NCBI GenBank assembly: GCA_026874595.1
Contig: CM049309.1
Coordinates: 5,912,576 to 5,976,575 of the forward strand
Reading direction: 5' to 3'
Length of the DNA stretch: 64,000 nt
Source: Sipunculus nudus
Taxonomy: Eukaryota; Annelida; Sipuncula; Golfingiida; Sipunculidae
The notes beneath the pieces are model-generated. The model worked only from the letters and a program-made list of their open reading frames with translations, did not search any database and had not been told where the DNA came from. Made by a program: the position numbers and the translations under genes. Within the stretch, counting starts at the first letter, position 1; the number at the start of each line of letters is the position of its first letter. Below, piece after piece: positions 13,401 to 26,900 of this stretch.

Positions 13401-16400
13401 GGAAGAAAATAAGCTATAGCTTATGTAACTGAGGCTTTGGGTGTAGAGATATGGCCAATACAATGGTATGTGTGTGAGGGTCGTGTGCAGCGCCCACTAG
13501 TGGCCATATCAGGAAAATGAAAAATTTATTTTTAGAAATTAGTGTAAGACATAAGATGTAATAGTTTCAAAAGGATTCCGTCAAAACTGTGGCCTATAGA
13601 ATGCTATATGTGAGACGCAAGAACCAACAAGCAGGCGAATTTGAGGACAACTGACAAACAGACGAAAACACTGACAAAGTGATTCAAGATTGAGTCCAGA
13701 TGACTACTCCAGGTTATGGAGAAGACCCAAAGGAAGAAAAAATCTACAGTTTATGTTACTGAGGTTTATAGTTTTGGAGATATTGCCAAAGCATGATATG
13801 TTGGGAGAGGTTCGAGTTCAGCGCCCCCTAGCGGCCATATCCGGAAAACGAAAAATTGGTTTCGAGATATTAGTGTAAGACTTAAGATGTTATAGTTTCA
13901 AAAGGATTCTTTCAAAACTGTGGCCTGTAGAATGCTATATGTGAGACGCAAGAGCAAGCAGGCGAATTTGAGGAAAACTGACAAACAGACAGACACACTG
14001 ACAAAGTGTCACAAAAGTGTGACCAGATGACTACACTAGGTTATGGAGAAGACCCAGAGGAAGAAAATAAGCTATAGTTTATGTAATTGAGGCTTATAAT
14101 TTTGGAGATATGGCCAAAATATGATATGTTCGGGAGGTTCACATCCAGCGCCCCCTAGCGGCCCTATTAAAAAAATGAAAAAACAATTTCGAGATACTAG
14201 TGTAGGACTTGTAATATGTCAGTTTCAAAAAGATTCCTGCAATAATGTGGCCTTTGGCGCAAGATGAATGAAATCTCGAAATATCTCTATTCACGAGATA
14301 TTTTACGAGATACTGCAAGACTTGTAATAAAATCTTGTAGTACTAGTTGAATGCTACTTGATGCTAAAAACTTGATCACTCTAGCTTTTAAACTGACAAA
14401 GTTAGAAAAATAAGACCCCTTATTTTCGAATATCATGATTTTCCCCCAAAATTTGTAACCATGGTTACGGCAAATTTGAGTCAGCTACACACCAGATGAC
14501 AGGCCTTGGAATGACGATGAAAATGAGCTATCGTTGAAGTAGATACGACTTATAGTCACAAAGATATGAAGAAAAAACCGTTTTGAGAAGTTTTGATGAC
14601 CTTGACCTTGACCTTTGTCCTATTTTGACCAAAAACAATAGGGCACCTAGAAATTTAATTCTCCATCATCTCTGAAAGTTTCAAGGTGATTGCTGCAAAA
14701 TTGTGGCCTGTACTGTACTAAATGTCAGACAGAACATGGCGGCCGTTGTCAAAATTGACAACAACAGAGGAACAGACAGACATACTGACAAGGTGACACA
14801 AGGTTAACAAAAGTTGATCATACCATGATATGGGGAAAGGAAAGACGAACAAAATGATCTTAGAATGAGGTTGATACGACCATTTTTGACCAAGTTATGA
14901 GGAAAATAAAATTTCGAGGTTTTTCGATGACCTTGACCTTAACTGTTGACCTATATTAACCCAAAACAATAGGGCACCTAAAAATTTTGTTTTCCATTAT
15001 CCCTGTAAGTTTCAAGGTGATTATTGCAAAATTGTGGCCAGGAGAGTGATGACAAACAAACAGACAGACAGACAGACATACAGACATACAGACAAACAGA
15101 CAAACAGACATACGCAACTGACCAATATGCTTGCCGAAATCTTTGATTCCCGCAAGCAATCAACAGGTCTTTTCCCCTGTTGGCAGAGAAGCGATATCAG
15201 TGCTGGAAGGTTTGGAATGAAAAGTCTAGCTTGAAATGTGTCCACTACCTTTTCAAAGAAGTGGATCCTGTGACCCTGACCTTTGACCTTGTGACCTCAA
15301 AATCTATAGGATTTTTCTCCAACTTAGTAGGTGAGCTATATGTGAAAGATCAAAGAATTGGGATGAAAGGGTTGGCTTAAAATGCATCCACAGGCTTTTC
15401 AAAGAAGAGGCTCCTGTGACCTTGACCTTTGACCTTTTGACCTAAAAAAATTATGGTTCTTCCCCTGTTGGTAGGTGAGCTGTATGTGAAAGATGGAAGG
15501 TTTGGGATGAAAATTTTGTCTCAAAGAGTTATTTCTGGGGGGTGCAAACACACCCCATAACTTCGAGAATATAGGTCGCAGTGACTTAATTTCAGGTTTG
15601 CAAGGAGATCTTTTTATAACCTCTAAGACTGCATAGAGTTCATGGCCCTAGCCCCTGCGGTTACGATTTGTGCCCTGCTAACGGCCGGACGGCCGGACGG
15701 ACAGACGGAAGGACGCCGGACAAAGACCCATCGCTATAGCCCAGCATGACTGAAAGTCAACTGAGCTAAAAATATATTATCTGAGAAAAATAATTTAGAA
15801 ATTCTGAAACAAAGATAACAATTGACCTTTGGGACATGTCACTCAGCTCATTGGTTGCTTGTGGCAATGATACTAAATGCATTTGTTTTCGGCACTGATT
15901 GCCCTGAAGGAACTGTAAATAATCCTGTAATTTTTGCAAATTATTTCATGGTGACTTTATTATCCATGTGGAGGTAGACTATGGGCAAGGGTAACTGTTT
16001 TTACAATTAGCATGATCAGTGATAGCAGTCATGACTTTACATTTACTGCCGATTTCAATAATGACAATGGAGCTTGCAGACTACATTCTTCAGAACTGGC
16101 AAACAGCCCATGATCGATAAGCACACTAGGTCTCAGAGCACCAGATGAAACCACGGCTAACAAACTAATACGACAGTCTCAAAATAGAAGAAAATGTGTG
16201 AAATTATGAAAAATTAAGGTGGGCCACCTGCCTTTAGAAAAAGATGCAATTGTCTATGATCAATATAAAAAACATGATTCGTGACAATCCATGCTTGATT
16301 ATTGAGATACTTGTGCTTTTGTACAATATTTAAAATTTTTCATGGGTGTCCAAATACAGGTCGCAGTGACTAATTTTAGGTTTCCCAGGAGATTCATGAA

Positions 16401-17875
16401 GGGCCTCGAAGTATGCAAAGTTGTAAGCTTAGAGGTCTAACGGTTACGGTCTGTACCTTGTTAACGGGCTTCCAGGCACCACACAAAGGATGACCGCCAT
16501 AGCTCAGATGACTTACATGCAGTCAGCGGAGCTAAAATAATTCTTCGTTTACAACCAAGGGGAATTTATAGTAATTATTTTATATCAATAGGAATTACAA
16601 GTAATGACAAATTTCCAATAAGTATTGTGGATTTGACCATAACATGGATATACTGTTTTAGGGAACGATATACGTACATTTAATGTTTTTTCCCGTCTGT
16701 ACATTATTAATCTAAAGTATGGACTTCTTCTCATGTATAGCCCATATCCGTTAAGGGAATATGGTCAACCCAGGTACACAATGGCCAATTCACCTTCTTT
16801 CACTTGGATCAGCAAAACGGTTCTTATGTCAGCGTGACACAGGGATATAGCAACTCATCATTCAGGCCTTATTTTTCTCAGCCCAAAGTCAAAAACATTT
16901 AAAGGTGCCCATTTACCTACCATGTGAAAAGTTCTCATAACGCCTTTGTGAAGGATGCATGTATGAACTAGTTTATCAACATGTTTGAAAAAACAACAAT
17001 ATTGACAAAGGAAAAAAATTAACCTAAGGTGGTAGGTTGCATATATGCGAAGACAGAAAGGTCATTTAATGCAAAACGTTATTTGCAAAACTCTTGCTTA
17101 ATTATCTGACTTGTTGCAAGATGCCCTTGTTGAATTTGTTTTATTTTGGCGGGCCCCCATATATTGTGAACACGTCGATATAAACAAAACAAACAGCCTA
17201 TGGGTGGTGATATCGATGTTTTCTCGCCTTTTTTTTATAAAAGCTCAAAGGGATTACCTTTAGTTTATAAAGGTAAGATAGGTGATTGGGCCCCTAAATG
17301 GTATATGCATCAATTGTAGGGGAGCCCCATCTCGTCCTATAATATCTGAAACTTTAATAACCAACATTCAAACAGAAGGGTCTAAAAAAAAATTAACATA
17401 TGAACACAAATATCCTGGCGTTTGGACATGTCGGCTAATGATTCAACACCTAATTTGAAAAAAAATATTTCTCACAGCACACTTGCTTATAAGAAACTAG
17501 CGATCAGGGTAAGAGCAAACGTGAAATAGGACGTTCATGCAAGTAGGTTAATCAAACAGAAAATTACGCAAATTACCTCCACAAACAGAAAGACTCCTAG
17601 CACCTCTGCTCCACGTGGTCCTGCCTTCAGGACACTTGAGGCACGTGATCTGCGCGTACTCGTGCTGGAAATAGCCTATTGCGCATGTCTCACACGGTTC
17701 TAGACCATCTGTAGAGAAAGTCCCGGGAAGGCACTGCGCTACAGCAAACGAAGAGGGTTTATAGTATATCGTTTCTAAAATTACAGCCTACATTTTTGTT
17801 AATGGTCTTAAACGTTATGTTAAATTTTAGAGGCACCACATTACAAGCGACTCTGATACAAACTTTAGCTTATAT

Positions 17876-17935
<60 letters not shown>

Positions 17936-20900
17936 TATTATGCCTAATCATTCTCAACCTGACGAGTTCTTAATCACGCAAGCATACGTACGGACAAGTA
18001 AACGTAAAAGTGACTTAATGCAAGCTGTGTATATTTTTTCTTTTATGTCCCCCATTTATGATGCAAGATTATGACCGTGGCACGTTTGCGTCAACCTAAA
18101 ATTGTAAAACTACAGTGATACTGACCTTTACACTGAGAGGAGCTCCTAGAGTTGTTACTGGACGTGGAGGTGTTCTGAGGACACTGCAGACACGCTGGCT
18201 GTCCTTCTTGTGGTTGGAAGGTCCCCAGAGCACAGCTTTCACACATCTCAGTTTGTATATTGAAGAATGTTCCAGAAGGACAGTTTACTGTGAAAATTAA
18301 ATTAGTAACGTTTTCCGTAATAGTATCCTTTAGCCAGAAAATGTACATTTCCTTTCGGGGATAAGTATATTAATAAATATCTTTCATCAGAAATTTTTTT
18401 TCAAACATCAACTTTTACCTCCAACAATGTGGCTTAGGATTATGTGATCAGGTATGATTTCTTTGTTTTTGTCCCACACGATACCTTTCAAAGTTTTCGA
18501 TAATTTTCAATATTTAGGAAGAATGGGCTATGGGTATAGTGATATTTCATTGGATTTTCTGGCATTCAATTAAATGTTCGGGCGTAGGTTTACGGTCTGC
18601 GAGTGCCTTGTAGATATGTTCATTTAATGCTGTGAGCTGAAGAGTAATTCTGTAAATCAGGTTTGCAATCGATCTTAATATCAAATGTTTATATGACAGT
18701 AATGCTTGCTATATTTAGATTTCACATATGCCCATGACAGCCCTGAAGAAACCACTGTGTCTGTTATCAGGTAAAAAATAATTGTTTACAAACCACAATG
18801 GCGGTCTTTCCTTACGCTTCCTTGGCTACAAACGAACTCCGGATCTGAAGGCCGTGAATTCAGCTTTTCATACACCAGAGACTGGTCTGCCGTTCTTAGA
18901 TCAAAGAGTCCGGCCTTGGCTTCCTCTCTGATAGTATCCAAGACCTGATTCATCTGGTCCAATAGCGCCCTCTGGTTTTCAGCATCCACGTGAACGTTTT
19001 CCAGTTTACCTTTCATAAACAAAAACACGTACATTTACTACTAATACTAAATACGCTCTTGTGAAAATATAAACTATAAAATATAAATAAATAATATGCA
19101 AATAAAATACAAATATTTAAAATATAACAAATAAACCGAAAATCAATTTGTATAAACGTTCTTTCTCCATTTAGCTACCGGTGGTTATATGAAAGAAAGT
19201 ACACTTTTAATGTCAGCGTGCAAAATAGTAATACATTGGAGCATTCAAGAAGGAAGCAATTTTAGGATAAAATTTGTTTGCTAATTAGTTACAAAATTCT
19301 ATAAAATTTTTATTAATTAAAGAGGCCTAAACACCTATAAAGCATGTCGATTTAACAGGAAAAAATAGCGTCTTATCTTTAGAGTAATAATTGGTACCTG
19401 CCAAATTATTGGCCTGAAACCTTTGGCTAACTACCGCAAAAGAGTGTTAGGAAAAGTGAAACGGGCGCGATCAAAGGCCTCAACATAAACACAGCGGGTG
19501 AGACTCCATGCATCGTCTGGTTCACAATACCGGTCAATCAGGAGATGCCCTGAATGACATGGTCCCCAAAATGTAATAAATGTTCCCACTGCTGTTGCAG
19601 TGACTCAGACCCGGGACCCGAAGCACGACCTGGATTTATCGTACAAATATGTTGCGAAAGGTTCTACAATGAATTTACAATCGGCCCATGGCCCGTAATT
19701 TCCATCCAGCAGGGATATATCAGAGGACATGAAGGTTCATATATGGACTAGTTAGGACTACTTTCTGTTTGGGTTCTGTTGCGCATTCACAAAATCAGAC
19801 CTCCGGTCACGCGGCCATGTTATTGTAAACAGACACATGTAGACTATGTATGCTAACACGCAAAACCTTGAAAAGATATTAAACAGCTACAATGGGGTTA
19901 CTGAGACCGTGTACTGGGATGGTTTTGCCTGGAAACTTTTGTATAGAGCAAACGTGAACTGATAGTGTGAAAGAATAGACATAATATTGCTCCGGATTAT
20001 GTCCCTTAAGGTTTTGGTTTCTTTACGGTATCGGAAATGCGTCTTTATGGTACCGGAAATCTCCAGGCCGATGACAAGTCTCTGTTTGGCGCCCGATCCG
20101 TCATCTAAGGAGTTAGGGGAGCGAAGTTGGTTCACCAGAGGACTCCATGGTATCTCATTGGAAAGGTGTTTCGGTGTCCACACTGCAATTAAGTTGCATT
20201 CAGAAAAATCTAACGTATACACAGTCGTCCTTTCTTGTTAATTTTAGACATGTTGCCCGTTAAATTGTAATATAATATACAAAATCATATAATATATCAT
20301 AACAAATTTTAATTTTCACAGCTTAATTTGTCTCAAAACGTATCATAATATCAAAGAATCAATGAGAAAACACCGAAATCGTGGTTCGCTTTAAAATTTG
20401 CTTTCTATGATATGGGTGACAGAATAATTATTGATCGTGATAACAAAGGATATGCAATCATACCATTTACTGTATATGGTATGCAATCATACCATATACA
20501 GTAAATGGGTAATTCAAGTCGTAATTTATAGTATTATGTGCGCTTCCAGCATGTCATGCCTAAATTACAGCAAGTAGACACTGAAATTACCTTTATTAAC
20601 TGGCATATCGATGTCTACACAATGGCTGTACACGTCCAGCAGTGAGCAGGTCACTCCAGCCTCACAAGTATCTTCTACCTACAAAAGATGCCATAACGGA
20701 ACGATCAATAGTACTATTAATTCCCACCGCGTACTTTGTCATGGCTGAATGCGGCTGACGCAATCAACCCGCTCACGATAAAAAAATGTCTTTTCCCGTG
20801 TTTGTTCGTATATGTTCTATCATATTCTGTTTCATCCCCTCCTGTCCACCTACAATTTGCTATGAAAATTGTTATAAGTTACATTTCAAGCAAAAAAATA

Positions 20901-23900
20901 TGAATTTATGGGAGAAGATTAAAGGGACTTATATTCAACAAAGTAACCTTACAACTTTGAAAAAAAAATTTATAATATGAAAAATCATTTTACAACATAT
21001 CGGTCCCACTTATGGCCACATGCAAAAACAGCTTCAATTAATAGCTGCTGATTGGATGATGTCATGTAAACATGCTAAAAATGTAACAAGATAAAACAAA
21101 GATGGCAATGCATGCAGGCAGACCCAAACAGTTGCGAAACTCAAGCTGGAGATTTATAGTAAAATTCTTAATTGTCATGTTAGGCTGTCACCATATTAAG
21201 ATTTCTAAGAAATTAATTAAAATATAAACTTTTAAGAAAATTATCTCCAAAAAAACACATGTTGGAAGAACGGATTATAGCAGGAATAAGCAAAACCACC
21301 TGCATCGATCTCCACGAAATTTCATGCGGAATGGAGAGTGAGAAATGGGCCAGAGAAAAGTCCATTGTAACAGGTAACCAATAAACATGATAATGTAATT
21401 AAACATTTAATTTTTATTAATGAAAATGGACACTCCACTCTCTGCAGCTGACAGTGAACTTTACCAGTGTGCGCGCCTCCCAGCGGACATGCGACTCCAC
21501 CATGTTCAACAAAAGACGATCCTCACATGATTCGTCCGCGTGGAAGGTCAGCTGACTCCTCTGGACCACCTCATTGGACATTTGCCATTCTGAAAATATA
21601 AGCATTCTTAATCTGGTCTAGCTTTTCTCATATCTGTATTTTTAAACTGGGACAATGTTTCTTTCAACTAATTACTTAATGGGCTTTCATTTTTAACTGA
21701 CAATAACACATGGGTAACTGATTTCAGACATAAATAGTGTCACAATTAAGTATTATTTGACAAATTAAAATTGTGTGCAAGAAGTTAGCATGTTCGGTAA
21801 AGTTTCCGTTACTGGTGATTGGTAAGCATGATGTAGCTTATAAAAAAATAAACAAAGGTGATGGATTTCAAGAGTTACCCGTCGCTTATCATACATTTTA
21901 CTGTGTGACTATTGTCTCATGAAACGTCAAAGGTATTTTGTTTTTAAACGATACCCGGATACCCGGAAGTTCCATTTCCATGTTCTTCATTATCGTCGAA
22001 TTCATAGACTCGGTCCCCATCACTCATTATTCCAGATTGTGGGTACTGTAATCAGTCTATTTAAAAAAATCTGAAATCCCCAAATGTATCAATGAATACA
22101 TATCCGACTTGGGTCACATATGCTGAATAAACCTGTACTTCTTGAATAAACAGCAAAGTATCATCATAATTAGAATATTATATTATATGAGATACTTTGA
22201 TAACCAATGCATTGTAATTTATAAATTAGGAAGTTTTGCCTTACCTGCGCAGTCTTTGTTTAGGTGTCCCTCGGGTCTCCATATATTTTCTTCATAATAG
22301 CACGTGACATTTTCTGGTTGGCTGGTGGTGAATTCGTACCCCTCGTTACAATAAATATGACATTCTACTCCATTTTGAATGTCGTTACATTCTGTCTGCC
22401 CGTTCAGTGGTGCACGCAGCTTAAAACATGGTAGCTCTAAACAGAGACAGAAGGAATAATAAAACTTTATGACGTTCCAACATTTCTAGAGGCATAAATA
22501 TATAGCCCTTAGTAATATTTTCAAATGCTATTTTACTTATCTTATCACGGAATAGACGAATATAATATTAACGCATTTGGGAATAAATATGAGAAATATA
22601 AGGATAATGTACTGTATTATCTACTTTTGGAAATTATGATTAACTGTCGAAGATATCGTCTTTTACATAAAACCTTATACATGTGATAGCACGTACAGTT
22701 TACATGAACCTTCTTCCTAGTTACATGTACATACATGTACATACATGAACATATATGTTTGTACGAGTTCTAAAAAACTTTAAATGCGGTACCTTTGAAC
22801 AAGGTTATTGTTATTTACGGTAACTCCCGCTTTTGCTAATTAGCGCCATCTTGTGTACATTAAGTGAAACACATAACATTTGAGCAAGGCATTAAAACTG
22901 GCTAATTCTTTGTATAATCTTATACATTTGAGTGGATCGCCAATAGGAATACATAACACTTCACTAGGTTGCGTTGAAATATGATGAATGTTAAAGTTTA
23001 ATCGAAAAAATAGAAATCATTAACTTCTAAATCGTTCTTAGTTTGAATACTAGATGGCGCTGATAAGCAAATGCGGGAGTTACCGTAAGTAACAATAATC
23101 TTGTTCAAAGGTACCCCATTATCACAATTTAATTCTGTTTAGAAGTAAAAGGACCCTTGAGTAGGATTATAGAGCAAAGGTTTGGTATAGTTACCCCATC
23201 CCACCTCATTCCCTCTCCCGTAGGCTTAAACCGCGATATATCAGCGATTTCTGGGTGATACGTATATGTGGCCAAAGGGTTTTATTAATCCGCTAAACAC
23301 ATACCTTGCACTTCTATTTTCACGGTGCACGTGCTGTTATTTCCACTCTCGTCAAATGCCGTGTAAGTCACGTGAGTCGTGCCGGGAGGGAGAGCTATCG
23401 GGGGTCGGAGGGTTGAGCTGACCCTCAGCGGCTTCCTACTGTTGTCAGAGAAGACTGGCTCCGCCCACGTCACTTCCGCTTCACGTGACTTCACAACTAT
23501 CGGGGGCGGTGATGGACATTTGTCGATGCGCGGAGGTTCGTGATCTGTCAAATAGATTAAAGTACAGCTTCGCCTATTTATAACATTTTCCCACTTCATT
23601 CTTGATTTTTATTCTAATTGATAACGACGAAAAATAACAATCAAATGGAATCAAGATACGGTATCAACCTTGTATCGTTCTTCGTTCCTTGTTTTCATTT
23701 TTTTACTGGTTATGAGAAGCATAAAATCAAACAAACAGAGTTTTATCTGTTGAATTTCACTAAAGTAACTTTGCAAAATAAATGGTATCTTTCTCAGAAT
23801 AGAAACTAAAGTTGGTAAATTAAACATTTTCTTTGCAAACGTTTGACGTAAACCTTGGACAAAGTTAACAAAGGTTGGTCGGTATAATTTGTATGAATTT

Positions 23901-26900
23901 TCAAGAGCCGTAGTTATAAAAAATAAGTTACCTTATAAACACGCTTACCTTCAACAGTTACAGTAAAGGAACATTTCCCTTTATTTCGTAACGCATCCTC
24001 TGCGACGTACGTCACTTTGGTTGCGCCAATCGGCAGATCAATGGGCGGTACCAAAGCAGGAATGCTGGTGATGGTTGGGGCGTGGCCTGAGTTGTCAGTC
24101 GCGTTGGGCGGGGTCCACGTAGCCTCACCCATGTTGCTTTCGGGCCTGGTCTGCACGGTGACGTCAGAGGGACATTTGATGACAGGATCCGTATTATCTG
24201 AATTCATATTATGAGCGCTATAAGAGCTTTCACAACGCATTACTTTTGTTAACAGTCTCTTTTGTACAAAATCTAAGTAACTTGTATTCGTATATAAAAA
24301 CCGATTGTGAAAAACAGCCAGGAAAGAAATGCTGATTCAGTCAACATGTTTTATGTGATAACCGTGATATGCCTACTACTAGACACTTTACTACTGATGA
24401 TATGAAATATCAGAAAATCTAATGTACAGTTAAGAAATTTCAAATATTTTCAGGAACACCTAAAAAATACATAAATCAAAGAGGCTGATGGATAAGCCAA
24501 AACAAACATTTCTTACAGACGAGAAACATGGAGGAACAAATTATATTACTGTGTAACAGAGAACATGGGTTGTCTATGTTTGTCCCTAAACTGTTCCATT
24601 AGAACCTTACTATTCAAAATAGGAGAAATACAAATGCATACTAAGCCTTTGACCATCACAGAGAAGTCGTTCATGACCTACATTTTCTTAATGTACATAG
24701 TGTAGCTGTAGTTAATATTGTCAGATATTGTTAATATTGTCCCCCACCTCCATATGACCCTCCTCTGAGTGATAAGTATGTGCTCAGGAACTACCCACCA
24801 ATACATTTGGTTTCATCAGTCGTGGGAGGGTTCCAATATCCTTCTGGGCCGCAGGTTTGTACGGTCGCACCGAGTAGTTTGTAACCTTCCTGACAGGTGG
24901 TGTAGCAGGTCGTAGTGTTGTAGTCATGTTCAGCAGTGGTGCAGCTCGCTGGGGCTATTTTAGCTCGGTTTATTTCCACAAGGGGGCGACATCGGACAGC
25001 TACAACGAAATTTAGTTTTGAACCGCTGTCTAGTTATTCCCCTACCCGTTAAAAATAGCAAAAATATATAAAGTGCAAAGCATAATATAAGTCTTGCGTC
25101 CATCGACGTGATGAGGCAGCTTTTATGAATCATCATTATTACGTAATTGTTATTTACCCTGACAACTTTCATGATGCACGTTTAAATATTCCAGGGATGC
25201 ATAGGGAATGAACCCCCAAAAGACCACCCCCTGTCACACGACCATCCGCTATCATGACCCCTCCGGCAGCACATCTAACGGCTTAGATATGTAAATACGG
25301 TCACCAACACGACCGCATCCAGACGGTGTCTGATTCACGGTCTTGGTATCAAGGATTTACTGTATCAACCTAATGCATACCGATTCCATTTGACCTTGTC
25401 TGTGACACAGACGTTAGCCATCTAAAAGGTAATGAATTATAGTTATCGAACAAAATAAGTCAAGTAATGCCTTCATCAAGCAGTTGTTCTGACCAGACAA
25501 CGAAATTGACTGAACACGATGTGTAAGTATATATAAATTAGTGATATTCAGATAATCGAATCGGTATATATATGGTGCTTTTTTAATATGCGACTGACTA
25601 TATTAACAAATACCAAAATACAAGTTCTATCAAACGATTCGATTTCAGCTGTCATTTAATAATTTAGCATGCAAAACTCTATGTATTGGTCATCCTGCCT
25701 CTGTTTGAATCCCTATACGGAAGCTCGAGATAATGGCTAGTCCGAAGTAAGCGAGGATAAGCCATGTATATTATGAGGGACAACATATTCGCCCCGGCAT
25801 CATATACATCATTTTTTTTGTCTTATCAACCTACAGCCTTCGTCTTTCATATCATTATGGATCCGCTTCTTGTTTAAAAAGTGTTTTATTGACATTTATT
25901 AATAATTACAATTTATAATACAACATGATAGCTTACTCAGCAAGCCCTGTCGCTCAATGAGGTCCTGCTGCTATTCAAGACATATGAAATTTATCAAATA
26001 TATTTAAACAAATTGATAAAAAATGACATAATAACGTGAAACCTGTCTGATGGGGGCACCCCTGGGACTGGACCAAACGGATAATTTTATAGGGGTGCCC
26101 ACTGTATGTAGGTAAGGACCGCAAAATTAATAATAATACTGGACTCTCCAAGATTGTCCGTTATATGGACTAGTCCCTTCACGGAGGTGCCAGCTGTGTG
26201 TGCGTGGGGTGGGGGGCACTGAGCTCTATTTACAACTGAGGACTTAGTACTTACCTTTGCAATGGGGAGGAATGCCGCTCCATACAGCTATGGCAATGCA
26301 GCGTCTGCGGCGAGACCCCACGACTCGATACCCGGGCTCGCAGGAGAACCGACACACGGTGTTAAACTCAAAGTCACGGGACGTGCACAACGATACGCCG
26401 TGACGGAACGTTGGTGGTGGGCGACAACGACGAACTAACCAGTAAATAAAGAAACTTAATTAATAATTCTGTCACATTTACATAATTTTGTTAGTAAAGA
26501 CTGCTAAAAATAATTCAGACAAACAACAAGTGAAATTGGTCCAGGAAATGAATAGTGAGTGAAGAAGGTAAAAGAACATCGGGCATACCAGTAATTACCT
26601 TAAATGATTGTGTACAGCAGCAAGTGTTATGGTGTCCACTCCTGGATATTTGTTACGTGTTATATGATATACAACTAGAATACGGGTAGTCGACAAGCGA
26701 CTACGTGTATCCGCCGAAATCAGAGTGGGACGGGTGAAGTGAAGCATGGGTTGAGTTGCAGGGGGAAATAGATTGAGATGTGTTGCATATAAGCATGGAT
26801 GTCTGCAGCCGAAATGTGTATGTAGGTTGCGCCACCTGCCACAAAATCCAGAAAGCTATCCGAGATGTTTAAATTAAGGTAGATATGTCAAACCACTGCC

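Larger units (their letters stand above)
10990..15771 (+). mobile_element. Dispersed CAGCTG-end element, long copy
   Basis: It starts AACAAGTGACCCATGGGTCA then GACGCTCAGCTG, and ends AAGTCAACTGAGCTAAAAA after a CGGACGGACGGA-rich stretch. It is the largest copy here, 4.8 kb, with many TGACCTTGACCTTTGAC blocks and an internal tandem array (13020-14260). No coding potential seen. It fills the intron between GCC2/GCC3 modules 2 and 3. Confidence 0.7.

Noticed and set aside
13020-14260. CRISPR-like regular spacing
   Set aside because: Units are about 330 bp, mutually similar along their whole length, and the genome is eukaryotic.
14956-15245. Overlapping Cys/Leu/Val-rich or Thr/Asp/Arg-rich ORFs on both strands
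   Set aside because: All frames of a (GACA)n simple repeat stay open; no gene.
19887-20026. Continuation of the minus-strand reading frame beyond the donor at 20027
   Set aside because: Past the donor the frame loses any likeness to SVEP1, and phase and homology require the splice at TACC|gtaaag.
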